From Trichopria drosophilae (Eukaryota > Arthropoda > Insecta > Hymenoptera > Diapriidae), in NCBI GenBank assembly GCA_030407085.1, contig CM059585.1, positions 8,301,001 to 8,365,000 on the forward strand: a stretch of 64,000 nucleotides of DNA, given 5' to 3'. The notes below the pieces were generated by a model, which had not been told where the DNA came from, did not search any database, and worked only from the letters and a program-made list of their open reading frames with translations. The translations under genes and the position numbers were made by a program. This document shows, piece by piece, positions 1 through 11,900 of the stretch; within the stretch, counting starts at the first letter, position 1; every line of letters starts with the position of its first letter.

Positions 1-1843
1 AAATAGGTTATAATTGCTGCTATTATTAGAAGGTATAATTGTTAGAAACGTATTTTTTAAATTTTCATTTTTTTTAAAATATGTAGACATATTTTTGAGC
101 AAAAATTACTCATCTTCAATCTTTAACAACTTTTCCAACAAATTTTTCTTTTTTATTACACAACGACAGTTTTACGTGGAAATCATCTGAGAAAAGATAT
201 CTAAACGAAAACATGGAAAAAAAATTCTCTTTTTAAGGCAAGCGGAAAAATACGAAAAACCGCGTTTTCTCCATTTAAAAAAAAATGTTAAATTTGAGGG
301 TCGTTGCCAGAACAGAAGATATTAATTGACTGCGCCAGGCTTTCACTCACTTATTAGTAATGTGAAATGACAAGTTTTGCGCACTAAGGCCAAGCTCTGT
401 CGAAAAATTCGATATTTTCGGGACACCCTATTGTATAACTTTGGATAACTTTGGTCGGTATAACTTAGGGCGGGCCTACTGTAATAATATGTTTTGAAGG
501 TTATGTACAAAATTATGCATCCACGTGCGAAAAGAATGGGAAAGAAACCGAGAATTATTTTGTATTAAATCGTATACAGATATTTGATATACTTTATAGA
601 TATTTGGTATATTGGTATATTAGATATTTGGGATATTTGTCGGGAAATTTCAAGTCAGATTGTCCTATGTTGAATTTCGACGTTCGCAACGATTATGTAC
701 CTACGAGAGGTAACATCGCCGAAAAGCAATGCCCTCTGCCGGATACACTTAAAACTATCGGTAAAGCAATAATCTCGGTATGTTCCTGCGTACGATTTCT
801 CCGAACGGTTTAGCAGCCCCTTAATGTATAGCAATCTTCGAATGCATTAAAAATGTAAACAATATTAAATCGAGACATAAAAGTAGACTTGAAACTAAAA
901 ATCCGAATTAAAAGTCCAATCTTTTAATTATTTATGTACGTGTTTTGACATGTATTATTGACGTATTTCCGGTGACATGAACTTTAATTGTAGCAATACT
1001 AACACCGATTACTTTTTTAAGATTTCGTTAAAAATTGTTATAATCTACCATTTAAAATCAACATATTATTTTTTGTCTTCAATTAGAATAAGATATAATG
1101 TGCATATTTACCTTAAATTTCCGAAATGTAACTTCACTGATGAATATTTGTGTAATTTTCTTGAGACACCACCAATTTTTTGTATATAATAAATCGCGTT
1201 TAAAAGTTTTCGATGAGAATTCGGAACTTAAAAACTTGGATGACGGAAACGATACTCGCCGAACGAAAAAGCGTCAGTGACTGAAACAGACTGCACAAAA
1301 TTTCTGGCCTGGCCCAATACGAACTACACACATACTCAAAAAGCGTTTGTGCAGGTATTTGTGTGTGCGTCTGAACACTGCTCTTCACATTCCCTGACCC
1401 TTCCAGTTTTCTACCTGATGTCTTCCGAGTTTTCACAGGCTTCTGTGTATTGTATACATGTGGGGGAAAATCGAGAAAGTGAAAGCATATAATTCTTGAA
1501 GAAAATTAACAGAATAAAATATCTTACAATTTTCAAGCAAAATATTGCCGTGGATTGTACATTTAAAAAAAAATTATATACTTTACATATGTCCACATTA
1601 TCACAATTGAAAATTTCAGATGGAGATTTAATTGGTCAGTAAAATAATCACATGTACCAAATAATATGCCATCTCGTGTCCATGCTATTACGCCATCTGT
1701 CGTCATACGGACGTAACTGCATGGTAAACGTTACTATACTGAAATGGGGAGCATCGCCCACATGGACATGGACATTTTACTATGCAGTTAAGTTCTTACC
1801 ACTGCAGATGGCATAGTAAAGCGAAAGCCAGCGCGCTTGCTAT
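1..1843. other. AT-rich intergenic DNA, no gene recognised
   Basis: No open reading frame here resembles a known protein; the longest ones are short and lack domain motifs. The stretch near 405-435 ends in GGGACACCCTATTGTA, which looks like the right terminus of a CAGGGTGTCCC-type MITE whose other end I cannot find. A degenerate GATATTTG/GTATATT repeat lies at about 578-645. The bases at 1640-1840 are less AT-rich and may belong to the non-LTR remnant that follows. Confidence 0.5.
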
Positions 1844-3110
1844 TTGATACAAATGTCTATACGATCATTTATGAACGCTGATTGTTTCACAGAATGCCAC
1901 TTAATAGACAAATTCACTACTACAAAAGGTTTGCCCCAGGGTTCTGTACTCAACCCCTTTTTATTTAATCTATATGTGAGGTATCTACAAAACAATATTA
2001 GCTACTATACAAAAAATTTACAATTTGCAGATAATTGTGCAATATATACTTCTCATTCCTCCCTAGACGATTGTATCAACGAATTAGAATCATCTTTTAA
2101 TGAACTAAAGAATTGGCTGAGTGTTAGAGGCTTATCAATATTTACAAGCAAAACTAATTTTATTATTTTTTCTCGGAACAGAAAAGACTTTTCAGACATC
2201 TCTGTTAATCTTCATCAGGGCACTATTATAAAGAATTAAAAAACTGTTAAGTTTTTAGGGGTAGGTTGTGATTCAAAGCTAACCTGAAAAGGCCACATAG
2301 AAGAGCTATGTAGGAAAACGAATAAAGCCCATAATATCATTAAAGTTATAAGCAAAGTAAGTTGGGGACTCACCCTATTCATTTAATAAATATTTATAAA
2401 GGCCTCTGCCAACTCAAACAGCGCCAAAAAAAAAGCTGAGATCGATGCAATTGGCGATTCTGAGAACATGTCTTTGTCTTATGAAGTCCACCCGAATCCC
2501 AGTTATTTATAAAATGGCAAATGTTGCCCCAATCCATTTGTTAATTCCAAAATTTAATTACAGATACATATTACCTAAAACAATATTTGTCAGTCTATAA
2601 TGAATAAGTTAAAATTGCTAAACGAAGTTAAAACACACAGAAAAATAGGTTGCAAAGAATATGCCCTGAAATTCATAAAGCATACTTAGAATCTGGAGAT
2701 AAACTAAATAGTATAGAAAACTCTGAATTTCCTTTAGAAATTGAGTATCCTACTACCACAATAGTACACGAATATGAAATAAACTCAGAATTGGAGAGGA
2801 CGGCTTCACACCAAAATTCGCAAAACGACTAGTTTAATAGAAAAATTAAATCAGATTTCCCTAGTTTTCATTACTTATATACCGACGTTGCCACGCTCAA
2901 GTCGACTGACATGAGCAAAGAAAAAAGAGCTATAGCCATTTATCATGAAAACGAAATTTTATATCAAAACATAGAATAAATAAAAAAATGTCAATTCATG
3001 AAGTAGAAGCTACTGCCATTTGGTATGCAATCAAATACGCCCACTTGAAAAGCTTACAAAAGATTATAATCATTACCGGCTCCTTACAATCATTAATAGT
3101 ATTTTTCGTC
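1844..3110 (+). pseudogene. Decayed non-LTR retrotransposon ORF2 with RNase H (I/LOA-like)
   Basis: This is the remains of a reverse transcriptase followed by an RNase H. The reading frame 1844-2239 has the RT signature GLPQGSVLNPFLFNLY (about 1927-1975) and, about 25 residues on, FADN where an active enzyme has [FY]ADD, so the catalytic aspartate pair is damaged. After several stops and frame changes, 2870-2975 reads YTDVATLKS and 2990-3100 reads EVEATAIWYAIKYAHLK and then ITGSLQSL, the D-E-D pattern of RNase H with the last Asp replaced by Gly. RT followed by RNase H is typical of I- and LOA-type elements rather than plain Jockey; that assignment is inference. No poly(A) or target duplication was identified. 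Confidence 0.8.
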
Positions 3111-3707
3111 ATTTTGCGCCATAGGGACGAACGTTAATTTTTGTCGAAAATGGAATGACTGAAAAAATAACTGTGAAAACGACTTATGACAAAAATAACT
3201 GAAAAGAAATGCGTTCTACATCCATCCAGGGGATGGGGGAGGAGCGGTGGGGGGGGGGGCGAGCCCCCCTATTTGAGACATGGTTATATATGTACTGTTA
3301 AAAATAATTTAGAAATATGTCTATAGCTTTATTGAGTTTGAGGCCAAATTACTGTTTGTATAATTTTATGTTATGTATTTCGAACAGAATTCTTATTTAT
3401 TATTTTGACAAAACAAAAAATAATTTCATTTATTCGAGAAGTAATCTATTACTTGAATAATAAGAAATGCTGAATTGTTATTATTTTTATTTTTTTCACC
3501 CATTCGTTTAATAAACAAAACAAAATAATAATTATTTACTTTTGGATAACTGAGACTGTTTTCTTTTAAATTTATTTACTTGTTATCTTTTGTTTGTTTA
3601 CATTGTTGTCGAATGAACTGAATGAATGGTATTGATATTATATCTTTATGAATTATAACTTATTTTTTATTGGTATCGTTGAAGTGAAACGTGAAATGAA
3701 AAGTGTT
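3111..3707. other. No gene; G-run/C-run segment
   Basis: There is no supported gene. At 3229-3270 a run of G (11 in a row) is followed by GAGCCCCCC, a short G-rich/C-rich hairpin-capable tract that is unusual in this AT-rich setting. The rest is low-complexity A/T sequence. Confidence 0.5.
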
Positions 3708-4140
3708 ATATCATTTTTGTGCTCTTTAGCAGAGCTAATGATATCCTTACCCTGGACGCGATAGCTAATCTTAATTTTGAAAACAAAAATGTAACTTAAA
3801 GGCTGGGATAAAGCTTTAAGTTCAATAGAATCACGTTCTTAATATTATATTGTACGTAATGAGAAATAAACGGTCGAAAATTAAACAATTAATTGTTTCA
3901 TAATGGTTCTCATTACGTTCAGTATTTAACAATATAATGTTAAGAACGTGATTCTATTGTACTTAAAGCTTTATCCCAGTCTTTGAGTACATACATTTTT
4001 GTTTTCAAAATTAAGATTAACTATCGCGTCCAGGGCAAGGATATCATTAGCTATGCTGAAGAGCACAAAAATGATATCCTGGTGCGAAACGCATTTTGAC
4101 AATAGTTCAAGTTTTAGCGCTAGAGGGATATTTTCTACTT
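3708..4140. repeat. Palindromic MITE fragment (family A)
   Basis: The segment 3708-3861 is repeated inverted at about 3906-4077 with small differences, leaving a loop of about 45 bp. The right arm continues into a core (about 4078-4140) containing GTGCGAAACGCATTTTGACA and TAGCGCTAGAGGGAT. The same core occurs in the better preserved element at 14357-14941 and again at 52252-52322, so this is one MITE family with three copies here. No coding capacity is seen. Confidence 0.75.
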
Positions 4141-4734
4141 TTATATTTTTCCTGTTTACATTAAAACCCAATAGCTATCGTATCCGAAATTTTTCATATA
4201 AGAAGGTAATAAGTAATGCACTCGAAATGCAAGAATATGACTTTTTCAACCTTTAATCAGATGTAACTGAAAAAATATTAATTTAAGAAACAATTAAATT
4301 ATAAGGCTTCAAAAGAGCTTCAATAAGAGCTCCTTTTTGCTATGAGATAGTATATAACGTAAGAAGTGGAGACTGCTTTTTTTGCGAATGTGAGTGATAC
4401 CAAACAAAATTTTCTGCATATGTTTAGAAAGATATTTTCTGTATGGAAAATAGAAACTAACTTTATCCAAACATTGTTTTCCAAAGTGTAAACATTTATT
4501 TTGTAGTGTAATTCTATATCCAAAATTACATATATATTATCTCCATATGTACAAGGTCCAAATACATGACTAAACTATATACACGAACTTTTTAACCCGG
4601 TAAAAATTAAACGTGCATTAAACCATCGGTTGAGAACTTTATGACAATTGGTTACATATGATGTCACAATAATCCCTGCAAAATTTCAAAGTGAGCATAT
4701 GCCCCGTTTCGGAAATATGAGTGGTCAAAGTTGA

Positions 4735-7009
4735 CCATGTCATGTACCTGAAGTTCGGAACATTCAGTGAACGGTTCTGCAGGGCCGGCTCACCGATGAC
4801 TGCCATAGGCCCCCCCGTCTTTTTTCCCAAAAATTACCAACAAATACACAATTTCCGTTAAAAACCGTAATATTCTAAAGGTGATATAACTATTAGAAAT
4901 ATTTAAAAGCAATTTCGCGATGGAAAAAAGTTATTAACAATCGGGAATTCAACGTGCGTGCGGCGTATATTGGTCGTTTAATGGTCGATTTGAACCTTTT
5001 GATTAATATATTTTCGAAATTTTTTAATTTCTAATTGTTTAAATATGTTATTAGTTGCATATGAACGGAATTTCGAGCTGCGCACTCGAACGGATCATGG
5101 CAAAAAGTTATTAACAATTTTTTACTTTTCATAGAATTTTCTTCCGTGTAAGCTCATTATGGCGCCCCCATAGGCGCCGTCTTGCACCCACTAGAGTCCC
5201 TCTAGTGCTAGAGTCCCTCTAGTAAGCATAGAAAACTCAGACCAAGTATAAATTTCTAATATATTTAGTATAAATAATATAATCAGCATGAACAATTAAA
5301 ACAAATAGAAACTAATTAATTCATCAAGTTTACTTGAAATCTTTTACAAGACACCCGCTGAATATTCCAGAGGGTCTCACGGAAATCGTCACAAACGAAT
5401 AATACGAATCATACCCATGGCATTTTTTACTTTTCTAGGAAGTTTCTTCCGTGTAAGCTCATTATGGCGACCCCATCGTCGCAATGTTGCACCCATAAAA
5501 CAACCAAAGCTCCAGGTAAGTGGCTCTGGCGCCGGGCACATTATCTCGCAAAATTTAAAAGCATAGAAAACTCAGACCAAATGTAAACCGATTGTTAATA
5601 ACATTTTGACAAGATCCGTTCGAGAAATTCAGTTCATATACAACTAATAACATATTTAAACAATTCGAAAATAAATAATTTCGAAAATATATTAATCAAA
5701 AGGTTCAAATCGACCATTAAACGACCAATATACCCCGCGCGCACGTCGAATTCCCTATTGTTAATAACTTTTTGCCATGATCCGAGCGAGTGGGCAGCTC
5801 GAAATTCCGTTCATACATTATTAACAACATATTTAAACAAATAGAAATTAAAAAATTTCGAAAATATAATAATCAAAAGGTTCAATTCGACCATTAAACG
5901 ACCAATATACGCCGCGCGCACGTGGAATTCCCCATTGTTAATAACTTTTTGCCATGATCCGTTCGAGTGCGCAGCTCGAAATTCCGTTCATATACAACTA
6001 ATAACATATTTAAACAATTAGAAATTAAAAAATTTCGATAATATATTAATCAAAAGGTTCAAATCGACCATTAAACGACCAATATACGCCGCGCGCACGT
6101 TTAATTCCCTATTGTTAATAACTTTTTGCCGTGATCCGTTCGAGTGCGCAGCTCGAAATTCCGTTCATATACAACTAATAACATATTTCAACAATTAGAA
6201 ATTAAAAAATTTCCAAAATATATTAATCAAAAGGTTCAAATCGACCACTAAACGACCAATATACGCCGCGCGCACGCATAATTACCGATTATTAATAACT
6301 TTTTGCCATGATCCGTTCGAGTGCGCAGCTCGAAATTCCGTTCATATACAACTAATAACATATTTAAACAATTAGAAATTAAAAAATTTCGATAATATAT
6401 TAATCAAAAGGTTCAAATCGACCATTAAACGACCAATATACCCCGCGCGCACGTGGAATTCCCCATTGTTAATAACTTTTTGCCATGATCCGTTCGAGTG
6501 CGCAGCTCGAAATTCCGTTCATATACAACTAATAACATATTTAAACAATTAGAAATTAAAAAATTTCGAAAATATATTAATCAAAAGGTTCAAATCGACC
6601 ACTAAACGACCAATATACGCCGCGCGCACGCATAATTACCGATTATTAATAACTTTTTGCCATGATACGGTCGAGTGCGCAGCTCGAAATTCCGTTCATA
6701 CATTATTAATAGCATATTTAAACAAATAGAAATTAAAAAATTTCGATAATATATTAATCAAAAGGTTCAAATCGACCATTAAACGACCAATATACGCCGC
6801 ACGCACGTTGAATTCCCGATTGTTAATAACTTTTTTCCATCTCGAAATTGCTTTTAAATATTTCTAATAGTTATATCACCTTTAGAATATTACTGTTTTT
6901 AACAGAAATTGTGTATTTGTTGGTAATTTTTGGGAACAAAGACGGGGGGCCCTGTGGCACCGTAAATGTTGAGTTTCGTTGGAACTTCAGGTACATATAC
7001 CATGTCCAA
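4735..7009. mobile_element. Foldback element with internal tandem repeats
   Basis: The left arm (4735-about 5120) and right arm (about 6660-7009) are inverted copies; both contain CATGTACCTGAAGTTC and CCCAAAAATTACCAACAAAT on one strand or the other. Between them lie two imperfect direct copies of a 120-150 bp block (about 5124-5250 and 5425-5580, both containing CTTCCGTGTAAGCTCATTAT and AGCATAGAAAACTCAGACCA), then a tandem array described separately. Long inverted repeats built partly from tandem units recall Drosophila FB elements. The family assignment is inference, since no transposase is present. Confidence 0.75.
5591..6840. repeat. Tandem array, about 177-bp unit, about 7 copies
   Basis: The phrase ATTGTTAATAACTTTTTGCC or a close variant begins units near 5591, 5757, 5935, 6112, 6290, 6467, 6646 and 6823, so the period is 177-179 bp after a first shortened unit. 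Each unit also carries TTCGAGTGCGCAGCTCGAA, itself a palindrome, and GTTCAAATCGACCATTAAAC. The left arm of the surrounding foldback holds one further unit in inverted orientation. Period and homogeneity are satellite-like. Confidence 0.9.
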
Positions 7010-7084
7010 TAAAAATGTGCATCCATTTCACATTTGTACTCGAATAATAATATTTTAAAAAAATCAGACGATATGGTTCTTTAC

Positions 7085-7625
7085 AGATTTTTGGCTGCTG
7101 ATTATAAATCTGATGTCAGATTTTAAAAATTCAAAATAGCGAATCCAATATGGCGGACGAATTTTCTGTAAATAGATCGAATTTGCCTAAAAATTATTAC
7201 TCGGGAGTTTTTGGAGTCGCTGATTACGAATCTGAAGTCAGATTTTAAAAATTCAAAATGGCAGATCCAAAATAACGGACGATTTTTAAAAAAATCAAAT
7301 GCAATTTCCTTGAAACACGTTACTCTGGGGATTTTGGAATCGTTGATTACGAATCGGCTGTTAATTTTTCAAAATTCGAAATGGTGGATCCAATATAGCG
7401 GACGACTTTTCTGAAAAGCGATCCAATTTGCCCAAAAAATGTTAATCGGAGGTTTTCGGGTCGCTGATAACGAATCGAATGTTAGTTTTTCAAAATTCAA
7501 AACAGCAAGTCCGATATAACGGATGATTTTTGAAAAATTTAATGTAATTCGCTTGAAACTCGGCAGCTTAAGGTTTTTGTAGTCGATGAAGTCGAATCTC
7601 ACGTTGAATTGATATTGAAATGGCA
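7085..7625 (+). repeat. 122-bp tandem module with AAAATGGCGG motifs, about 4.5 copies
   Basis: Copies of TCGCTGATTACGAATCTGA start near 7217, 7339, 7460 and 7582, spaced 121-122 bp. Each unit contains AAAATTCAAAATGGCGGATCC-type sequence followed by a second ATGGCGGAC or its decayed form. The same module recurs throughout the window, mostly inside TTAA-flanked elements. The short ORFs read through it are by-products of the repeat. Confidence 0.85.
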
Positions 7626-7678
7626 CTAAGCTTTCTTTGTCGCTGCATTAAAACTGTTTTGACCCTGCACAGGAAACA

Positions 7679-8000
7679 GGTTGGATTATTACATCTTGCC
7701 TTGGTTAGAGTACTGCATCTTGCCTTTGTTGGTTGGATTATTATATCTTGCCTTGCTTAGAGTATTGCATTTTGCCTTTGTTGGTTGGAATATAACATTT
7801 TGCTTTTGTTGGTTGGATTATACGTTCTTACCTTTGTCGGTTGAATTATTACATCTTGCCTTTGTTGGTTGGATTATACTATTACCTTTGCCGATTGGAT
7901 TATTATATCTTGCCTTTCTTGGTTGGATTATACGATCTTACCTTTGCCGGTTAAATTATTACATCTTGCCGTGGTTGGAGTATTTCATCTTGTCTTTGAT
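7679..8000. repeat. Minisatellite, about 30-bp unit
   Basis: Variants of GGTTGGATTATTACATCTTG and CCTTTGTTGGTTGGATTATA alternate about ten times. A 115-residue frame (7681-8028) is just translation of the repeat. One more unit stands at 16612-16641, immediately outside the opposite end of the gypsy element. This suggests the element inserted into, or captured, this minisatellite. Confidence 0.85.
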
Positions 8001-8902
8001 AGGAAAACCCCGGTCTCGTCGGGGGTGATAAAAGCGGGTTTCTCTTTAGCACTTTGCATGAGCGGTACCTGCAAATAACCGTGTGCCAAATCTAAGACTG
8101 CGAATATCATCGCCCCGTAGAGTTCTTCTAGTCCATCGTCAACATTTGGGAGCGGGAAATTCATGCGTACGGTATTTTTATTTAATCGACGATAATCTAC
8201 AACTAATCTAGGGGGTACCGTCTTCCTTTTTTACGAGTAAACACGGACTTGCATATATTCAGAATTTGATTCGGTAACTATTCCTGCTTTTTTCCAGTTG
8301 CCTACGATTTCTTTCATTGTCTTCCGCTGCGTTGCGCTTGCTTTGTATGGTCTAGAATATACAGGCTCAGTACCCGGTTTCTCTATAATATCCATTTCTA
8401 GCTGATTCGTACAACCGAGTTCATCATCGTTTAAAGCAGAACACATTCGATATTTATTTAAAAGATCTAATAAGGACTCTGTCCGACTCGCGTCTGCAAT
8501 AGTTATCTCGCTTTCGGTTATAGGCTCTAATCGCTTTTTCATTTCCGGCGCGACTCCCGATATTGACAATATGATTTTCTTTAATGAATCACCATTCTTA
8601 ATCTCTTTGTCACATGAATTATTATTTTCTACCGGAATCTCATAATCATTATCGCCGTTTCGAATTTTAACGAAATTTATGGTTGCTAAAGGTAATTTTA
8701 TTGATTCTGCGCAAATTGACTCATCTTTCTTTATGCAACTGTTATCTGTTTTTGGGAATTCCGCGAAAACATTAGCTAGTTCATCGTGTCCGCTAAATTC
8801 TAGACTGTTATCAACTTAAAAATAAGATACGTGAGGTAACTCCGTAAAGTTTCGTCCTATAATTATATCGTAAGGCTGTACGTCATCCGGGACAACACGA
8901 AA
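7998..8902 (-). pseudogene. Gypsy pol fragment: protease end and N-terminal RT
   Basis: Reading right to left, VQPYDIIIGRNF (about 8885-8845) is the C-terminal IIGR motif of a retroviral-type protease. About 90 residues of linker follow. The frame 8569-8231 contains LGCTNQLEMDIIEKPGTEPV and KKAGIVTESNSEY, the usual lead-in to Ty3/gypsy RT. The next frame reads KDGTPRLVVDYRRLNK and then FAVLDLAHGYLQVPL, RT domains 1-3, the last containing the first catalytic Asp (LDL). A stop lies near 8818 (SYF-stop) and a frame break near 8235. The sequence ends at DETGVF by 7998, so the YxDD motif is absent. Confidence 0.88.
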
Positions 8903-8907
8903 TACTA

Positions 8908-11900
8908 CAGGGTGACCACTTTTTTTAGAAGAAAAAATCCCCTGACTTTTCCCTGATTTTCTATGTTTCTTCCCTGACTAAGGCATGAAACAGTTTTTTT
9001 TCTAAATAATTGTAACATTATGTTCATTTATGTACTATATTATCTTTTTATTATATTATTGAAACTACGAATTACAATAAATTTTATAATATTTTTTAAA
9101 ATCAAGTACGAGTCTTTAATACTGTTTTTAAAATGATAGTTATAAATATAACTTAATTTGTTACATATTTCACACAAATCACAATTTTTCACGTTTTTCA
9201 CAGCACTTGAAGAATTAAATTAATGATCAAAAACGCTTCCTAAAGCCTTTTTTTCAGACTTTCGATTTTCTCATTGAGAAGGTCTTCAGATTCTTTAGAA
9301 CTTTGTATCAGCTGAAACTTTTGGTGTTGCAATTTCTTTATTTCAATCGCAATTGCTTTTTTTCGGCATGCATATTTTCTTTTTGTGTTAATTCCGTTTT
9401 TCTCTGATCCATGCTTTCTTGATAACGCGCACGAGCATTTCTAACGTCATGAAGTAGTGATTTCGAAATTACGACCTTTCCTACTCCTCCTGCATATTGG
9501 ACCGCGTCTTCAATTTGCCTGTGTGCAATAAGGGACTCTTCCTTTTGATTGTCAACCAAGTATTCGCGATTTACTGAAAAACCTCTCTCAAGATTGGCAT
9601 TACCGTGAGATAAAATCATTATTTTTTTTTAAAATGATTTTAGTTCTACAGCTGTTTTGTTGCAATCTTTAATCGCAGACATTCAAAGATCGTCTAGTCT
9701 GTCCTTTTCCCTTGAGAAACATTTCATTTCATCTATGAATCGAGGTTTATTACATATTTCTTTAAATTGTTTATCAACTTTCTCTGCGGTGATCCCGGAA
9801 ATTTGTTTTTTACTTACTAAATTATTCAGCACTAAGCGAAGGCGTGAATCGCGTTTATTTGGTACTACAGCGATCGTCGGATCTAAACAAGGAATCCCTT
9901 TTGTAAGACTATACGTTAGAGGAGAACGAACTTGTAGCTTTTCCACCATTTTTTGCAATCCATTGCGGCAATCTCGTCGAAATTCTAGAATGTCTCTATC
10001 GTTGACTTTAACATTTTTTCGATTTTCTCGTAAAGCATCCCGAGTTGTATAGCCCACGTCAAAATTTTTTAATTCTTTGAGCTTCTTCGTATCAGAAACA
10101 TCAATTGAGTGAATATCTTTAGTTGCACTCAATGATTCAGATTTAACAAACCTATTCATAAAAGACCGCATAAGGCGATCCAATGTTTCGTAAAGGAAAG
10201 GAACCATAGGTTTATCTGTTTGGAACTCCTGCAGAAAAGGTTCAACTTCAGCGGCGGCCGATTGAAAAAATGCAAGCTTACTTAAAAGCAAGGCATCTTT
10301 TAGTGTATCTTGAACAATTTTAAAACTCTTGCTATTTGGTAAGGATTGTTTATCCTCCACTAGCCTGTCGATATACTTTTTAACACTTGAAATGATTTTG
10401 GCAGCCCTTTCTGCTACTTCATTATTTTCAAGCCAGCGCACTGAACAGAACTTTAGTGGGAATAGTGTTGATCCAGAGTAATAAGAGTAATCACCTCTAC
10501 GTGCTGGGCTGTCCTTAAAAACAAAATACAAAGCGGTAAGAAAATCAGATATATCCCACTTAGTCGCTTTCATGCCAGCTTTAAATGCCCCATTTACACT
10601 GTGAAGTCCACAGGAACCTATTTCTACAAGCTGTCGATCATTAGGATCTGTTGCTAAAGCGGAATTCAGATCTCGATGAAATTTTAAATTAACAAAGTCC
10701 ATCCATTGAGACTTGAAGCAAGCACCTTTTAAGATCTATTTCTGAAAGGGCAGAAGTAAATGCTCGTAACAGATCTGCAGCTGATGCATGATTTAGGAAT
10801 GCCGATGTTAAATATCTTGTCGATATCCGATTATTTTTTTCAATCCAGAATCGAACAGATAGATCCATTTGACCACGCTGAACCACTTTATTAAGCTATT
10901 CGTCAAATCCAACAACAAGATCCGTACACGATTTCAATTCATTAACTAGTTCGTTATGAAAGTATGGAGTTATCCATGCACTGTTAAATATCCCAGTTTT
11001 GTACGTTGGAGCTTCATTTTCATAGCAATTTGTGAGTCAGGAAACATGATCGGAAATAGATTTACGCTCTTAGCCGAAGATCGATGCAAATTATGCGTTT
11101 CAATAGCGTGTAATGTCCACACAATTTCAGCCTTTGTAACGTTTTCAGCTATTAGAAATGATGCAATTTCACGTGATGAAGCTTCATTACTTTCTGCAGG
11201 CAATTCATTTTTTGATTGTACAGCATTGTGCCATATCTGGGACGTAGACGCCTCATTGTTTGCATTGGTCTTGGTATCAGAAGTTATAGATTTTGACGTA
11301 TTTAATAAAACACTTATATCGTGTGTATTCTTTCTAATAGACGCTAATTTTATATGCCTACCACCCTCGGCATGGCTTGTAACTGCATGTCTACCCATAT
11401 TACTCAGAGAGAATGTAGTTGAACACCAAATACATTTTGCAGTATGTGGTTTGCCGGGTACTTCCCTGATCCAGTTCGCAAAATTCGGGTTTTGAAACCA
11501 ATCCAAATTAAAACGGGTACTTTTCACAGGACCCATTTTTATGTCTTGCGATCGCTGTATAATGAAAGAAAAAGGAAATTGTAAAGGACAAAAATATTAT
11601 TGTAGATGACAGTAATATTTCTTTTAGGATTGGAAAAAAGAATGGTATATTATGATCAAAGTAATTCAAAAGTGTTACTTCAGTTTAAAAAATCGGAAGT
11701 CTATTATAATTTTTAATGGTACGAAAGATCATTTTTTTCATAACATGATTTTCTATTACCAACAAATTTAAGAGGAGAAATTAATAAAAATGTATTCGTA
11801 CACAAATCTAAAAAAATCTCGAACTAAAATGTAAAATAGGCCAGCATAAAAATTATGGCTATACGAGTCCAGATTATGACAGTAGTGAATGAAGGTCAAA

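Noticed and set aside
5591..6840. CRISPR-like regularly spaced repeats
   Set aside because: Units are contiguous 177-bp tandem copies with no unique spacers, in a eukaryotic genome.
7681..8028. 115-residue hydrophobic ORF suggestive of a membrane protein
   Set aside because: It is translation of a 30-bp minisatellite; the repeat explains both openness and hydrophobicity.
9657..11495. Long plus-strand ORFs (131 and 179 residues)
   Set aside because: Both are antisense to the hAT transposase, whose minus-strand frames carry recognisable motifs.
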